From Allobosea vaviloviae (GTDB lineage Bacteria; Pseudomonadota; Alphaproteobacteria; Rhizobiales; Beijerinckiaceae), in contig NZ_LGSZ01000022.1 of NCBI RefSeq assembly GCF_001298265.1, positions 62,001-126,000 of the forward strand: a DNA stretch of 64,000 nt, in the 5' to 3' direction. Shown here piece after piece: positions 9,053-18,816 of the stretch. Both the position numbers and the translations under genes were made by a program. Below the pieces are notes generated by a model, which worked only from the letters and a program-made list of their open reading frames with translations, did not search any database and had not been told where the DNA came from. Numbering within the stretch: the stretch's first letter is position 1; the number at the start of each line of letters is the position of its first letter.

Positions 9053-10273
9053 ATGGCTGGCATCGTCCTCACCGATCGCCAGCGCCTCGATTGGCTCCGC
9101 CTGATCCGCAGCGAGAGCGTCGGCCCTCGCACCTTCCGCTCGCTGATGAACCGCTTCGGCGGGGCGGCCGCCGCGCTCGACGCGCTTCCCGACCTGGCGA
9201 GGCAGGCCGGACGCACGCTGCGCATCGCCACCATGGCCGAGGCCGAGCGTGAGATGGAGGCGCTGCGCCGGCTTGGCGGCTGCCTGATCGCGTTGGGGGA
9301 AGCGCACTATCCCCGCCCGCTACAGGCGATCGACACCGCGCCGCCGCTCATCGCCGTGCTCGGCCAGGCCCAGGTTCTGCTGCGGCCCTGCGTGGCCCTG
9401 GTCGGCTCGCGCAACGCCTCGGCAGCGGGCCTGAAGTTCACCGCAAGGCTGGCGCGCGATCTCGGCGAGGCCGGCTTCATCGTCGTATCCGGCCTGGCAC
9501 GCGGCATCGACACCTCCGCCCACGAGGCCAGCACCACGACCGGCACCGTCGCGGTGCTGGCCGGCGGGCTCGACCAGGTCTATCCGCCGCAGAACCTGCC
9601 GCTGCTGCAGCGCCTGCTGGAGCAGGGCGCCGCGATCAGCGAGATGCAGCTCGGCCTTGCGCCGCGCGGCCGGGATTTTCCGCGTCGCAATCGGCTGGTC
9701 TCGGGCCTGTCGCTCGGCACGGTCGTGGTCGAGGCGGCGCGCAAATCCGGCTCGCTGATCACCGCGCGTTTCGCCAACGAGCAGGGCAGGCTCGTCTTCG
9801 CCGTGCCTGGCTCGCCGCTCGATCCGCGTGCCGAAGGCGGCAACCACCTGATCCGCGAGGGGGCGACGCTCTGCTCGGACGCGGCGCACATCATCGAGGC
9901 GCTGACGCCGCTGCTCGACAGCGATCTCGGCTTTCTGCCACCGCCGCCTGCTCTGCGGGACGGCATCGGCGAGAGCACGACCCAGGCGCTCTGGGACGAA
10001 CTCGACCTGCCGGGCATAGAGCCGGCCCCCGCGGCGGCAGTCCCCGAGCCGGACCGCGTCTTCGCTGCCGTCCCCGGCTCACCTGCGGACGACTCTGTCG
10101 ACATGCGCCGGATTGTCCTGCAACTTCTCGGCAGCGCGCCGATCTCGGTCGATGACCTCGTCCGCGCGAGCGGCCGGCCTGCCCGCGAGATCAGCAGGAC
10201 AGTGCTGGATCTCGAACTCGACGGCCTCATCCAGCAGCATCTCGGCGGCACCTTGACCCGCGTCGCGCGCTGA
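9053..10273 (+). CDS. dprA: DNA-processing protein DprA
   Basis: DprA loads RecA on incoming single-stranded DNA during transformation. The 406-residue protein has an N-terminal SAM-like helical region, then the Rossmann-fold core with [37 protein letters not shown] and [12 protein letters not shown], motifs of the DNA-binding pocket. A C-terminal winged-helix domain of about 70 residues ([28 protein letters not shown]) completes it. No other competence genes are in the window. Confidence 0.95.
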   Translation: MAGIVLTDRQRLDWLRLIRSESVGPRTFRSLMNRFGGAAAALDALPDLARQAGRTLRIATMAEAEREMEALRRLGGCLIALGEAHYPRPLQAIDTAPPLIAVLGQAQVLLRPCVALVGSRNASAAGLKFTARLARDLGEAGFIVVSGLARGIDTSAHEASTTTGTVAVLAGGLDQVYPPQNLPLLQRLLEQGAAISEMQLGLAPRGRDFPRRNRLVSGLSLGTVVVEAARKSGSLITARFANEQGRLVFAVPGSPLDPRAEGGNHLIREGATLCSDAAHIIEALTPLLDSDLGFLPPPPALRDGIGESTTQALWDELDLPGIEPAPAAAVPEPDRVFAAVPGSPADDSVDMRRIVLQLLGSAPISVDDLVRASGRPAREISRTVLDLELDGLIQQHLGGTLTRVAR

Positions 10274-10341
10274 CGGGCTCGCTCCACGGGCACAACCTGT
10301 GGTTACGGCATCGGCGGCCAGCCAAGCCGCTTGGACGCCCG

Positions 10342-10530
10342 CTAGACGTCTTGCGGAAGGTCGCCTCTGCCGATGGACCGCCCGAGACGCTCGACCTGAA
10401 TCGAGGCTTCGAGCCGTGCCATCTCGAGAAAATAGGCCAGGCTGTCGAGATCAACGGATTGCGACATCAGCCGCAAATCTGCTGCAAGATGTTCGACATA
10501 GGCGGCCACATCACGCTGGGTCGCTCTCAT
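10342..10530 (-). CDS. Small conserved hypothetical protein
   Basis: A 62-residue acidic, helical protein starting MRATQRDVAAYVEHL, with a likely amphipathic helix pair (LRLMSQSVDLDSLAYFLEMARLEA is the middle part, given here by key residues only as an apolar heptad). No domain was recognised. A longer in-frame start 47 codons upstream would add a low-complexity Pro/Gly stretch and is not favoured. Similar small proteins are common in this order, but I cannot name a function. Confidence 0.45.
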   Translation of the reverse strand: MRATQRDVAAYVEHLAADLRLMSQSVDLDSLAYFLEMARLEASIQVERLGRSIGRGDLPQDV

Positions 10531-10806
10531 AGGGCTGATTCGCGCAGCATTATGTGGCCTTTTGCCAGCGCCCGCCGGAGGGGGGGCATCGCCGCTCTGT
10601 GATCCCTCTGCGTCCGGCGACACAAGCGGGTTTCGTCCATTTGACGGCATCGCCGACCGGCTCCCCTGCAAATGATGGGCAGATGTGAACGATCACGGCC
10701 CGATCAACGCGAGCGTGACCGAGTCGAGGCAATACAATCATAGCGTGCGTCGGTTCGCGATCTCAAGGGCCTTTATCTCGGCGAGGCGGCTTTGGCTTTG
10801 CGGCAG

Positions 10807-11721
10807 TCAGATGAGGAACAGGACCGCGACAGGCAGCGTCGCCAGCGCCAGCAGGGTCTGCAAGGTCGTGATCTCGGCCATCAGCGGTGCATCGCCGCCC
10901 AGATCGCGGGCGAGGAAATAGGCCGCTGTCGCGGTGGGCACCGATGCAGCGACGACGGTCATGGTCAGCGCCGGTCCAGACAGGCCGAGATGGCGGGCGA
11001 TTGTCCAGGCCAGAAGCGGCATCACGACGAGCTTGACGCCGATCGCGATGAAGTGGGCAAGCCGCGGCCGCGTCAGGCTGCGCAGATCGAGCCCCGCGCC
11101 CACCGCGAGCAGGCCGACGCCGAGCGCGGCGCGCCCCATCACGTCGAGATAGGTGGTGACCGCCGTCGGCAGCATCCACTGCAGCTGATTGAGCAGGAGG
11201 CCGACCGCTGACGACCAGATGAAGGGATTCAATACGATTGAACGCGCTGTCGCCGCTGCGGTCATGGGCCGGCCATTGGCGTAGCGTGCGAGCACCAGCA
11301 CGCAGAGCACGTTCAGCAGCGGAATCATCGCCGCGACCGCGATCGCCATCAAGGTGGTGCCGTCGCGTCCTTGCAGCCCTGCTGCGAGAGCCAGCGCAAT
11401 GAAGCTGTTCCAGCGGATCGAGCCCTGGAAGATCGAGGTGAAGGCCGGGCCGTCGATGCCGGCGCGCAGCAGAAGCGGCCGGAAGGCCAGCAGCATCCCG
11501 GCGACGATCAGGATCGCCAGCACCAGGCTCAGGCCCATCGCCAGTACCGGCAGACGGCCGAGGTCGGCCACGGCGAGCGTATGGATCACCACCGCTGGGA
11601 ACAGCACCAGATAGGTCAGGCGCTCGACACCGAGCCAGTGCGCCGGCGAAACAAAGCCACGTGCCTTGAGGACCCAGCCCGTCGCGATGACGAGGAAGAC
11701 GGCGATCAGGCTGGTGAGCAT
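10807..11721 (-). CDS. AEC family transporter (auxin efflux carrier-like permease)
   Basis: This is a 304-residue inner-membrane permease of the AEC/bile-arsenite-type superfamily with about ten hydrophobic segments in two five-helix halves. The first half begins MLTSLIAVFLVIATGWVLKA. Helix-breaking conserved spots include QGSIRWNSF near residue 112 and ASVPTATAAYFLA near 270, typical of this family. Substrates are usually small organic acids and cannot be predicted here. The chosen ATG gives an N-out first helix; upstream in-frame codons have no membrane character. It is divergent from the secreted Gly/Tyr-rich protein. Confidence 0.86.
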   Translation of the reverse strand: MLTSLIAVFLVIATGWVLKARGFVSPAHWLGVERLTYLVLFPAVVIHTLAVADLGRLPVLAMGLSLVLAILIVAGMLLAFRPLLLRAGIDGPAFTSIFQGSIRWNSFIALALAAGLQGRDGTTLMAIAVAAMIPLLNVLCVLVLARYANGRPMTAAATARSIVLNPFIWSSAVGLLLNQLQWMLPTAVTTYLDVMGRAALGVGLLAVGAGLDLRSLTRPRLAHFIAIGVKLVVMPLLAWTIARHLGLSGPALTMTVVAASVPTATAAYFLARDLGGDAPLMAEITTLQTLLALATLPVAVLFLI

Positions 11722-12036
11722 GGCTTCTGCGCAGGCAAGGAGGACACAAACGGACGAGGAGGCAGGGGAGTTGAAGGGAACGCGGCCGATCGCCCCCGCA
11801 GGGCGCCGAATGGAACAACGGACGTTTGCGGCCGTTGATCCTTCACGAGACGGCCATGGTTGGTTTGAGAGGCCGGAAAGCCACTCCTTCCACGGCGGTC
11901 GGCGTTGAGCAATGGCGGAAGGCTGGGGCGGCATTGCGCCTGCCGCAATCCAGCCGCGATTGGTTCACGCGCCATTCAATGGCTCGGGACGAAACTCCCG
12001 GCAGGTCGGCGACAAGCCGATAGAAGGAGACCGATC
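11722..12036. other. Intergenic region between divergent genes
   Basis: These 315 bases separate the AEC transporter from the secreted protein gene and must hold both promoters. Apart from the AGAAGGAGA ribosome binding site at 12022-12030 I see no convincing operator, hairpin or additional gene. Confidence 0.5.
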
Positions 12037-12426
12037 ATGACGTCTTTCAGGACAATCGCCATTGCCGCACTGGCCTCGGTAAGCGTCGTTTCCGCCGGGT
12101 TCGTGGCTCCGGCTCTTGCTGCGCCGCGCGCATTCGATTCCGCGCGCCTCGACAAGGCGCCGGCTGAATACACCCAGTATCGCGGCTATCGTGGCGGCTA
12201 TCACCGTGGCGGCAATCGCGGCGCGGCGATCGCGGCTGGCGTGGGCTTGGGCATTCTTGGCGCGGCGGCGATTGCGTCGAGCCGTCGCGCCTATGCCGCT
12301 CCGTATTATTACGACGATGGCTACGACGCTTACGAGCCGGTCTACGCGCCTGCGCCGGTCTATGCGGCGCCGCCTTACCGTCGCGGCTATTACCGGCCGA
12401 CCTACGACTTCCGCGATCACCGCTGA
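12037..12426 (+). CDS. Secreted Gly/Tyr/Arg-rich small protein
   Basis: This is a 129-residue protein with a clear Sec signal peptide (cleavage expected after APALAAP, about residue 28). The mature part is low complexity: YRGYRGGYHRGG repeats, a short Ala/Gly-rich hydrophobic stretch (about 66-88), then YYYDDGYDAYEPVYAP and a Tyr/Pro/Arg-rich end. Such proteins are common periplasmic or envelope components in Hyphomicrobiales, but their role is unknown. The start is fixed by AGAAGGAGA six bases upstream, and a terminator hairpin follows. Confidence 0.75.
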   Translation: MTSFRTIAIAALASVSVVSAGFVAPALAAPRAFDSARLDKAPAEYTQYRGYRGGYHRGGNRGAAIAAGVGLGILGAAAIASSRRAYAAPYYYDDGYDAYEPVYAPAPVYAAPPYRRGYYRPTYDFRDHR

Positions 12427-12465
12427 TCGCGCGGTCCTGGCACCATCAAAAAGCCGATAGCTCCG

Positions 12466-12495
12466 ACCCGCGCGTCCAAAAGATGCGCGGGTTTT
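12466..12495 (+). terminator. Rho-independent terminator of the secreted-protein gene
   Basis: An 8-bp stem ACCCGCGC / GCGCGGGT with an 11-base loop is followed directly by TTT, 40 bases after the stop codon of the preceding gene. Confidence 0.7.
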
Positions 12496-12565
12496 CTGTA
12501 GTAATCCGCTCACGCTGCTCTTTGCGAGCGTGACGCTGCAGGCTGAACCCTCCGGCGCTTTCGGG

Positions 12566-13057
12566 TCAACCCAGCGACGGCTCGTCTGGCTCCATCCGCA
12601 TCAAGCGGTCGAGCGCGCCCTGCAGAATGTAGGCGGCGGCCATCTTGTCGACGACGGCGGCGCGCTTGGCCCGCGACGCGTCGGCGTCGAGCAACGTCCG
12701 CGTCACCGCCAGCGTCGACATGCGTTCGTCCCAGAAGACGATCGGCAGGCTGGTGAGGGGAACGAGATTGCGCACGAAGGCGCGGGTCGACTGCACGCGC
12801 GGGCCTTCGGTTCCGTCCATGTTGAGCGGCAGCCCGATCACGAGGCCCGCGACCGCGTATTTATCCGCCACCTTCAGCAGCGCGACCGCATCGAGGCTGA
12901 ACTTGACGCGCTTGATCGTCTCGAGCGGCGTGGCGATCTGCCGCTCGAGATCGGAGAGGGCCAGGCCGATCGTCTTGGTGCCGAGGTCGAGCCCGAGCAG
13001 CCTTGCGTGATCGGGCAGGGCGACGAAGGCTTCGAGGTCAACGACATTGCTGGACAT
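12566..13057 (-). CDS. ruvX: Holliday junction resolvase-like RuvX/YqgF
   Basis: This is an RNase H-fold nuclease of 163 residues implicated in 16S rRNA 5' maturation and Holliday-junction processing. The first acidic strand is [15 protein letters not shown] (residues ~22-36), followed by [23 protein letters not shown] and [11 protein letters not shown], all family motifs. In many Hyphomicrobiales the gene neighbours gatCA; here those genes are 20 kb away. The start has the usual short extension before the core. Confidence 0.94.
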   Translation of the reverse strand: MSSNVVDLEAFVALPDHARLLGLDLGTKTIGLALSDLERQIATPLETIKRVKFSLDAVALLKVADKYAVAGLVIGLPLNMDGTEGPRVQSTRAFVRNLVPLTSLPIVFWDERMSTLAVTRTLLDADASRAKRAAVVDKMAAAYILQGALDRLMRMEPDEPSLG

Positions 13058-13116
13058 GGCCCGGCGGTAGCATGCGCCGTCGCGCGAGGCGAGCGGCGCA
13101 TGGTTCGAGGGGGAAA

Positions 13117-14109
13117 TCAGCCCTGCGGCTTGACGCCGGCTGCTGCCAGCGATGCGGCCCATTTGTCCACTTCGGCGGCAAATGCCTTGGCATGCGCTTC
13201 GCGGGTCCATTCGGCCTCCGGGAAGGTGCTGGTGCCGAAGGCCTTGAACTTCTCGACCACGGCCGGATCCTTGAGCGCGACCCGCAGTGCCGCGTTCAGC
13301 TTGTCGAGCACGGGCACAGGCGTGCCCTTCGGCGCGTAGAGGCCATGCCAGATCGTCATGTCGAGCTTGGCGCCGGCTTCCGCCATGGTTAGCGTGTCGG
13401 GCAGCACGTCGAGCCGCTGCGCCGAGGTCACCGCATAGGCGCGGATGCTCTTGCCCTGGATTTGCGGAATCGCCGAGGTCGACTGGTCGCAGAGGATGTC
13501 GATCTGCCCGCCGACGAGGTCGTTCATCGCCGGGCCGGTGCCGCGATAGGCGACCTGGTTGAACTTGGCCCCGAGCTGCTGCGACATCAGCACGGCACAG
13601 AGATGCGAGTTCGAGCCGACGCCGGCATGGGCGACCGTCAGCTTGTCGGCGTTCTCCTTGATATAGGGGAAGAAGGATTTCGCATCCTGCGCCGGCAAGC
13701 CGAGCTTGCCGGCGATGACCATCGGACCCGTATTGACCAGCCCGATCGGCGCGAAGGCCGTCTTGGTGTCGTAGCCGAGATTGGCGTAAAGCGCGGGGGC
13801 GGCCGCCAGCGCGAGATGATGGATCAGGATCGTATGCCCATCGGGGTCGGCTGCGGCGAGGCGCTTGGCGCCGGCCGTTCCGCCGGCCCCGGCGACGTTC
13901 TCGACCACGACTGGCTGGCCGAGCGTCTTGCTCATCTGCTCGCCCAGCAGGCGGGCGATCACGTCGCTCGGCCCGCCCGCGGCGAACGACACGATCACCG
14001 TGATCGGCTTGGTCGGAAAGGCCTGCGCCTGCGCTGGCGCCGTCAGGTTCGATGCGGACAGGCCTAGTGTCAGCAACCCGGCAAGGGCTGCCCTTTTGGT
14101 CATGCTCAT
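13117..14109 (-). CDS. Bug-family tripartite tricarboxylate transporter binding protein (SlcH-like)
   Basis: This is a periplasmic solute receptor of 330 residues. A Sec signal ends near APAQAQA (about residue 28), and the TctC/Bug signature [18 protein letters not shown] follows. Later strands include [14 protein letters not shown] and the 'G-x-ID-x-LCD' segment. The start is supported by AGGAGG seven bases upstream. It lies 76 bases downstream of the GntR regulator on the same strand, so the two may be co-transcribed, divergent from suyAB. I infer a role in capture of sulfolactate or a related organic acid. No TctA or TctB membrane subunit is in the window, so the receptor is an orphan. Confidence 0.9.
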   Translation of the reverse strand: MSMTKRAALAGLLTLGLSASNLTAPAQAQAFPTKPITVIVSFAAGGPSDVIARLLGEQMSKTLGQPVVVENVAGAGGTAGAKRLAAADPDGHTILIHHLALAAAPALYANLGYDTKTAFAPIGLVNTGPMVIAGKLGLPAQDAKSFFPYIKENADKLTVAHAGVGSNSHLCAVLMSQQLGAKFNQVAYRGTGPAMNDLVGGQIDILCDQSTSAIPQIQGKSIRAYAVTSAQRLDVLPDTLTMAEAGAKLDMTIWHGLYAPKGTPVPVLDKLNAALRVALKDPAVVEKFKAFGTSTFPEAEWTREAHAKAFAAEVDKWAASLAAAGVKPQG

Positions 14110-14185
14110 GCGTATCCTCCTTGGGTCGTGGTGAACGGCCGCTCTGTGTCGGCTTTGGTGGGTAAGTTCTCAGACCTCGAACGTA

Positions 14186-14950
14186 TCAGCGCAAATCTGA
14201 CTGGTAGTGAGCCTCCTCGGTCAGACACAGGCTGAGACGTCGCTCGACGGCGGACCCGTCGAGCGATAGCGCGATGCGGTCGATCTCGAGCGCGGGCGTT
14301 CCCGCCGCGACACGCAAATGCTCGGCCTGATCGGGCGTGAGCGCAACGGCTTTCAGCCGCTCGCGGGCGTTGGCGATGGTGATGCCGTAGCGCGTGGCGA
14401 ACAGGCTGTAGAGATTGTTCGGAACCGGGCCGTTTTCCAGCCCCGGAAAGACATGGGCAGGCAGGCTGACGGTCTCGAGGACCAGCGGCTTGCCGCCGAG
14501 CGAACGGATGCGGCGGATGCGGATGACCGCCTCCTGCGCCTGCAGGTTCAGCGCCGTGCGCTCTGCTGCGTCGGCGGGGCCGCAGGTGCCGTCGAGAACC
14601 TTGCTGTCGGGAAAGCGCGCGATGCCGTCATCGGACATCAGCTTGAAGAACCGGAACAGGATGCGCTGCTCGTCATGCTCCGCGACGAAGGTGCCGCGCC
14701 CCTGGCGGCGCACCAGCAGGTTTTCCGCGGCGAGTTCGTCCAGCGCTTTCCTGACCGTGCCCTGGCTGACGCCGATCTCGCTGGCCAGCTGGCTTTCGCT
14801 CGGCAGTGCCATGCCGGGCGCCCAGCTGCCATCGACGAGTCGGCGCACGAAATTCGCCTTGACCTGCTGGTAGAGCGGCCGAAACCCAAGAATTTCGGCG
14901 CCGGCGGGCCCATCCGGCCGCATCGCAATTTCGACCTTGTGCTCAGTCAT
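14186..14950 (-). CDS. GntR/HutC-type transcriptional regulator of the sulfolactate cluster
   Basis: This is a 254-residue repressor-type protein. An N-terminal winged helix (about residues 22-90) carries the GntR signature PSESQLASEIGVSQGTVRKA and VRRQGRGTFVA. The C-terminal half is a UbiC-like ligand-binding domain of the HutC subfamily (PLVLETVSLP, with RIRSLGG before it). It is divergent from suyA, and a perfect palindrome lies three bases from its start codon, so it probably regulates itself and the suy operon with a sulfonated acid as ligand. This ligand is inferred from context only. Confidence 0.9.
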   Translation of the reverse strand: MTEHKVEIAMRPDGPAGAEILGFRPLYQQVKANFVRRLVDGSWAPGMALPSESQLASEIGVSQGTVRKALDELAAENLLVRRQGRGTFVAEHDEQRILFRFFKLMSDDGIARFPDSKVLDGTCGPADAAERTALNLQAQEAVIRIRRIRSLGGKPLVLETVSLPAHVFPGLENGPVPNNLYSLFATRYGITIANARERLKAVALTPDQAEHLRVAAGTPALEIDRIALSLDGSAVERRLSLCLTEEAHYQSDLR

Positions 14951-14952
14951 GT

Positions 14953-14966
14953 GTCTTATATAAGAC
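14953..14966. promoter_or_regulatory. Perfect 14-bp palindromic operator, probable GntR site
   Basis: GTCTTATATAAGAC is a perfect inverted repeat immediately before the start codon of the GntR regulator and 90 bases upstream of suyA. It is AT-rich against the surrounding DNA. Its size and symmetry suit a GntR dimer and its position would allow control of both divergent transcripts. Confidence 0.7.
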
Positions 14967-15055
14967 TTGTCCGAGAGCTGGTCGAGTCCTGAATCAGGGC
15001 GGCCTGCCCAGAACGGCAAGAACGCTGTGACAAGAAGCGCTGTGAGGAGACACCG

Positions 15056-15343
15056 ATGAGCAAGCCCCACCTCCTGGTTCACGAGAAGAAGGACACCGTC
15101 GGCGTCGTCGTCGTCGAGGGTTTGAAGGCCGGCACCGACATGCTGTGCGTGGTCACGCACGACAATTCCGATTTCCACCTGACCGCGAAGATGGACATCC
15201 CGATCGGCCACAAGGTCGCGCTCAAGGACATCGCCAAGGGCGAGACGATCTGGAAATACGGCCAGGACATCGGCCAGGCCAAGGCCGATGTGAAGCAGGG
15301 CGAGCACCTGCACGTCCACAACGCCAAGACCAAGCGCTGGTGA
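15056..15343 (+). CDS. suyA: (2R)-sulfolactate sulfo-lyase small subunit (UxaA N-terminal/SAF domain)
   Basis: This is a 95-residue protein made of a single SAF domain, the small subunit of the UxaA/GarD dehydratase superfamily. Segments FLVHEK-like [42 protein letters not shown] and the C-terminal [10 protein letters not shown] are seen. UxaA of Escherichia coli is a single long chain, whereas sulfolactate sulfo-lyase is split into SuyA and SuyB as here. Together with SuyB it is expected to cleave (R)-3-sulfolactate to pyruvate and sulfite in the cytoplasm. Alternative: altronate or another sugar-acid dehydratase small subunit. The neighbouring dehydrogenases and exporter favour sulfolactate. 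Confidence 0.82.
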   Translation: MSKPHLLVHEKKDTVGVVVVEGLKAGTDMLCVVTHDNSDFHLTAKMDIPIGHKVALKDIAKGETIWKYGQDIGQAKADVKQGEHLHVHNAKTKRW

Positions 15344-15428
15344 GCGCGGCTCTGTCGATTCCCAACTGATCTCAACCAGAACGGGCTCCCGGCAAGGTCG
15401 AGCCCGCCAGGCACAAGAGGAAACACCC

Positions 15429-16709
15429 ATGTCCATCGTCGCGAATTTCGATCTCGTCAAAGGGACGCTCGAGGATTTCAAGGGCCGGCAGATCGAGGCC
15501 CCGGCGTTCAAGGCGCCCATGGTCAAGCGCCCGACCGGCCCCAGCCTCGACTCCTTCATGGGCTGGCGTCGTGAGAACGGCCGCGTCGGTGTGCGCAACC
15601 ATGTCCTGCTGCTGCCGCTCGACGATCTCTCCAACGCCGCCTGCGAGGCCGTCGCCAACAACGTCAAGGGCACGCTCGCGATCCCCCATGCCTATGGCCG
15701 CCTGCAGTTCGGCGAGGACCTGGAGATCCATTTCCGTACCCTGATCGGCACGGGCTCGAACCCCAACGTCGCCGCCGTCGTGGTCATCGGCATCGAGGAT
15801 GGCTGGACCAAGCGCGTCGTCGACGGCATCGCCAAGACCGGCAAGCCTGTCGTCGGCTTCGGGATCGAGGGCCATGGCGACATCGCCACCATCGCCAAGG
15901 CCTCCTATGTCGCCAAGGAGTTCGTGCAGTGGGCGACCGAGCTGCAGCGCGAGACCTGCGGCATCGAGGAGCTCTGGGTCTCCACGAAATGCGGCGAATC
16001 CGACACCACCACGGGCCTGTCCTCCTGCCCGACGGTCGGCAACATGTACGACAAGTGGATCCCGCGCGGCGTCTACGGCGTCTTCGGCGAGACCTCCGAG
16101 ATCACCGGCGCCGAGCATCTCTGCAAGGCCCGCGCGGCGACGCCCGAGGTCGGCGAGCGCTGGTACAAGATGTGGAAGGCCTATCAGGACGACGTCATCG
16201 AGGCCCACAAGACCGACGACCTCTCGGATTCGCAGCCGACCAAGGGCAACATCGCCGGCGGCCTGACCACGATCGAGGAAAAGGCGCTCGGCAATCTCGA
16301 GAAGATCGGCCGCGAGTGCAAATACATCGACATCCTCGAGCCGGCACAGGCACCGACCAAGGGCCCGGGCCTCTACTACATGGACACCTCCTCGGCTGCT
16401 GCCGAATGCGTCACCCTGATGGCGGCGGGCGGCTATGTCGTGCACACCTTCCCGACCGGGCAGGGCAACGTCATCGGCAACCCGATCGTCCCCGTGATCA
16501 AGATCACCGGCAACCCCAAGACGATGCGGACCATGCCGGAGCATATCGACGTCGACGTTTCCGGCATCCTGCGCCGCGACATGACGATCCCGCAGGCCGG
16601 CGACGCGCTGATCGAGAACATCGTGCGCACCGCCAATGGCCGGCTGACTGCGGCGGAAGCATTGGGGCACCGCGAATTCTCGATGACCAAGCTCTACCGC
16701 TCGGCCTGA
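15429..16709 (+). CDS. suyB: (2R)-sulfolactate sulfo-lyase large subunit (UxaA family)
   Basis: This is the 426-residue catalytic subunit of a UxaA-family lyase. It shows [70 protein letters not shown] (Cys ligands), and [18 protein letters not shown] near residue 350. The NVKGT[13 protein letters not shown] segment is what I recall from SuyB rather than UxaA or GarD; this is recollection, not a search. It follows suyA after 85 bases and starts an operon with the exporter, slcC and comC. The product would be pyruvate plus sulfite. No sulfite dehydrogenase is present in the window, so sulfite oxidation must be encoded elsewhere or sulfite is exported. Confidence 0.83.
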   Translation: MSIVANFDLVKGTLEDFKGRQIEAPAFKAPMVKRPTGPSLDSFMGWRRENGRVGVRNHVLLLPLDDLSNAACEAVANNVKGTLAIPHAYGRLQFGEDLEIHFRTLIGTGSNPNVAAVVVIGIEDGWTKRVVDGIAKTGKPVVGFGIEGHGDIATIAKASYVAKEFVQWATELQRETCGIEELWVSTKCGESDTTTGLSSCPTVGNMYDKWIPRGVYGVFGETSEITGAEHLCKARAATPEVGERWYKMWKAYQDDVIEAHKTDDLSDSQPTKGNIAGGLTTIEEKALGNLEKIGRECKYIDILEPAQAPTKGPGLYYMDTSSAAAECVTLMAAGGYVVHTFPTGQGNVIGNPIVPVIKITGNPKTMRTMPEHIDVDVSGILRRDMTIPQAGDALIENIVRTANGRLTAAEALGHREFSMTKLYRSA

Positions 16710-16795
16710 GCCGCTGCTAACAGCCGGGGCGGCGGCGTTTGCCGCTCCGGCCTTTTCAAATCCGCCCCGGCCAGAACCTCGGGAGCCTGCAAGCC

Positions 16796-17860
16796 TTGTC
16801 CATCGCGACGACCACCCGCCTCAGTGCCTGGCGTCCGCTCCTCGACGGGATCGCGCTGTCGGCAGCGGTCGCGGTCGCGGCCTACATCGCGGAACCGCTG
16901 GTAAAATCCGCCGCCGGCGGGCGTTTCGGCATTCCTGCCGTGGTCATCGCCCTGATCATCGGCATGCTGCTGCATCCCGTCGCCAACGCGCCCCGCTTCC
17001 AGGCGGGCATGACCTTCTGCGTCAAGAAGATGCTGCGCTGGGCAATCGCGCTGCTTGGCCTGCGCGTCGCGCTCGGTGACATCATCGCGCTCGGAGCGAC
17101 CACGGCGCTGCTCGTCATCGTTGCAATGGCGGCCACGATCCTCTCGGGCTTCCTGCTGGCGCGCTGGCTCGGCCGCGAGACCGGCATGGGCGCGCTCGGC
17201 GGCGTCGCGACCGCCGTCTGCGGCGCCTCCGCAGCACTCGCGACAGCCACGGTGGTGCCCGACTACAGGAGCAAGGCCGCCGACGTCGCCTTCACCGTCA
17301 TCGCCATGAACGCGCTCTCGACGCTGGCGATGCTGGCCTATCCGCTGATCTGCGTCTGGCTCGGCTTCACGCCCGCCCAGACCGGCATCATGCTCGGCGC
17401 CACCATCCATGACGTGGCGCAGGTCGTCGGCGCCGGCCAGTCGGTCTCAGTCGAGGCGGCGAATGCCGCGATCATCGTCAAGCTGTTCCGCGTCTTCCTG
17501 CTGCTGCCGGCCGTGCTGATCGTCGGCTGGTGGCTCGTCCACGACGATGCGAAGCGCGCCGGCCATGTCGCAGAGAAGGCCAAGGTGCCGGTCCCCGTCT
17601 TCGCGATCATGTTCCTGGTGCTGTGCCTTGTGAACAGCGTGCTCGCCATGCAGCCGGCCCTGGCCGACATCTATCCGCCGGTCCGTGCGCTGCTGCTGTC
17701 AATCTCGACATGGGGCCTTCTCATCGCCATCGCCGCGCTCGGGCTCGGCACCTCGCTTGGCGCCATGGCCCGGCTCGGCTGGCGCCATATGGTCCTTGTC
17801 ACGGGCACGAGCCTCGTCATTCTCGTCATCGTCGCGGGCGGCCTGATCGTTCTGGGCTGA
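16796..17860 (+). CDS. YeiH-type (UPF0324) putative sulfate/sulfite exporter
   Basis: This is an integral membrane protein of 354 residues with about ten hydrophobic helices. YeiH/UPF0324 signatures include VALVIGM-like PAVVIALIIGMLL, LRWAIALLGLRVALGD, GGVATAVCGASAALATA, and GATIHDVAQVVGAG. Members of this family occur as putative sulfate or sulfite exporters in organosulfonate degradation operons, and its position between suyB and slcC fits export of the sulfur released by SuyAB. No ATG is available before the first helix. I chose TTG with GGGAG upstream; another TTG lies 57 bases earlier. Confidence 0.85.
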   Translation: MSIATTTRLSAWRPLLDGIALSAAVAVAAYIAEPLVKSAAGGRFGIPAVVIALIIGMLLHPVANAPRFQAGMTFCVKKMLRWAIALLGLRVALGDIIALGATTALLVIVAMAATILSGFLLARWLGRETGMGALGGVATAVCGASAALATATVVPDYRSKAADVAFTVIAMNALSTLAMLAYPLICVWLGFTPAQTGIMLGATIHDVAQVVGAGQSVSVEAANAAIIVKLFRVFLLLPAVLIVGWWLVHDDAKRAGHVAEKAKVPVPVFAIMFLVLCLVNSVLAMQPALADIYPPVRALLLSISTWGLLIAIAALGLGTSLGAMARLGWRHMVLVTGTSLVILVIVAGGLIVLG

Positions 17861-17886
17861 CCGTCAAAATCTGGAAGGCGCAAGCC

Positions 17887-18816
17887 ATGACCGACATCGT
17901 CATCACCGAGTTCATGGACGAGGCGGCCGTTGCTGCGCTGAGCGCCCGCTACAAGGTCCATCACGACCCCGAGCTCTTCGGCAAGACCGATGAACTGGCC
18001 AGGCTCGTCGCTGATGTCCCGGCCCTGATCGTGCGCAATCAGACGCAGGTGAGGGGGGATGTGCTCGCCGCCGCGAAGACGCTGAAGGTGGTCGGCCGTC
18101 TCGGGGTCGGCCTCGACAACATCGACATGGATGTCTGCACTGCGCGCGGCATCAAGGTCTTCCCTGCGACGGGAGCCAACAGCCTCTCGGTCGTCGAATA
18201 CGTCATCGGCAGCGCCATGGTGCTGCTGCGCGGCGCCTATTTCGCCAATGCCGCGATGGTGGCGGGGGAATTTCCCAAGACGAAGCTGATCGGCCGTGAG
18301 ATCGCCGGCAAGCGGCTCGGCCTCATCGGCTTCGGTGCCATCGCCCGCGATGCCGCCGCCCATGGCCGCATGCTGGGCATGACCACCGTCGCTTACGATC
18401 CTTACGTCCCTGCCGCCGACAAGGCCTGGGCCGGGACGGAACGGCTCGACCTCGACACCGTGCTCTCGACCTCCGATGTCATCAGCATCCATCTGCCGCT
18501 GACGCCGGAGACCAAGGGCCTGATCGGCAAGGACGCCTTCGCCAAAATGAAGCCCGACGCGATCCTGATCAACGCGGCGCGCGGCGGCATCATGAACGAG
18601 GAGGCGCTGGTCGCGGCCCTGACATCAGGCAAGCTCGGTGGCGCGGCGATCGACGTCTTCGCGCAGGAGCCCTTGCGCGAGGCCGGCAAGCTGTTCGCCG
18701 ACGTCCCCAATCTGATCCTGACGCCCCACATCGCCGGCAACACGGTCGAGTCCAACGGCCGCGTCTCCGGCTTGGTCGCCGAGCGCGTCATGGCGGCGCT
18801 GGAGGGCAGGGCATGA
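17887..18816 (+). CDS. slcC: (S)-sulfolactate dehydrogenase, D-2-hydroxyacid dehydrogenase family
   Basis: This is a 309-residue NAD-dependent D-isomer-specific 2-hydroxyacid dehydrogenase. The dinucleotide-binding motif is GFGAIA (148-153), and the catalytic triad is Arg232 (NAARGG), Glu261 (AQEP) and His281 (TPHIAGNT). A phosphoglycerate dehydrogenase-like architecture without a C-terminal ACT domain is evident. In the known sulfolactate pathway SlcC oxidises (S)-3-sulfolactate to 3-sulfopyruvate. The comC start overlaps its stop by 4 bases (ATGA), so translation is probably coupled, and the pair together acts as a two-step 'racemase'. Substrate assignment is from context. Confidence 0.85.
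   Translation: MTDIVITEFMDEAAVAALSARYKVHHDPELFGKTDELARLVADVPALIVRNQTQVRGDVLAAAKTLKVVGRLGVGLDNIDMDVCTARGIKVFPATGANSLSVVEYVIGSAMVLLRGAYFANAAMVAGEFPKTKLIGREIAGKRLGLIGFGAIARDAAAHGRMLGMTTVAYDPYVPAADKAWAGTERLDLDTVLSTSDVISIHLPLTPETKGLIGKDAFAKMKPDAILINAARGGIMNEEALVAALTSGKLGGAAIDVFAQEPLREAGKLFADVPNLILTPHIAGNTVESNGRVSGLVAERVMAALEGRA

Noticed and set aside
15056-16709. UxaA-like pair as altronate or galactarate dehydratase
   Set aside because: No hexuronate genes (uxaB, uxaC, kdgK, sugar transporter) surround it; the neighbours are a sulfur exporter and two sulfolactate-type dehydrogenases.
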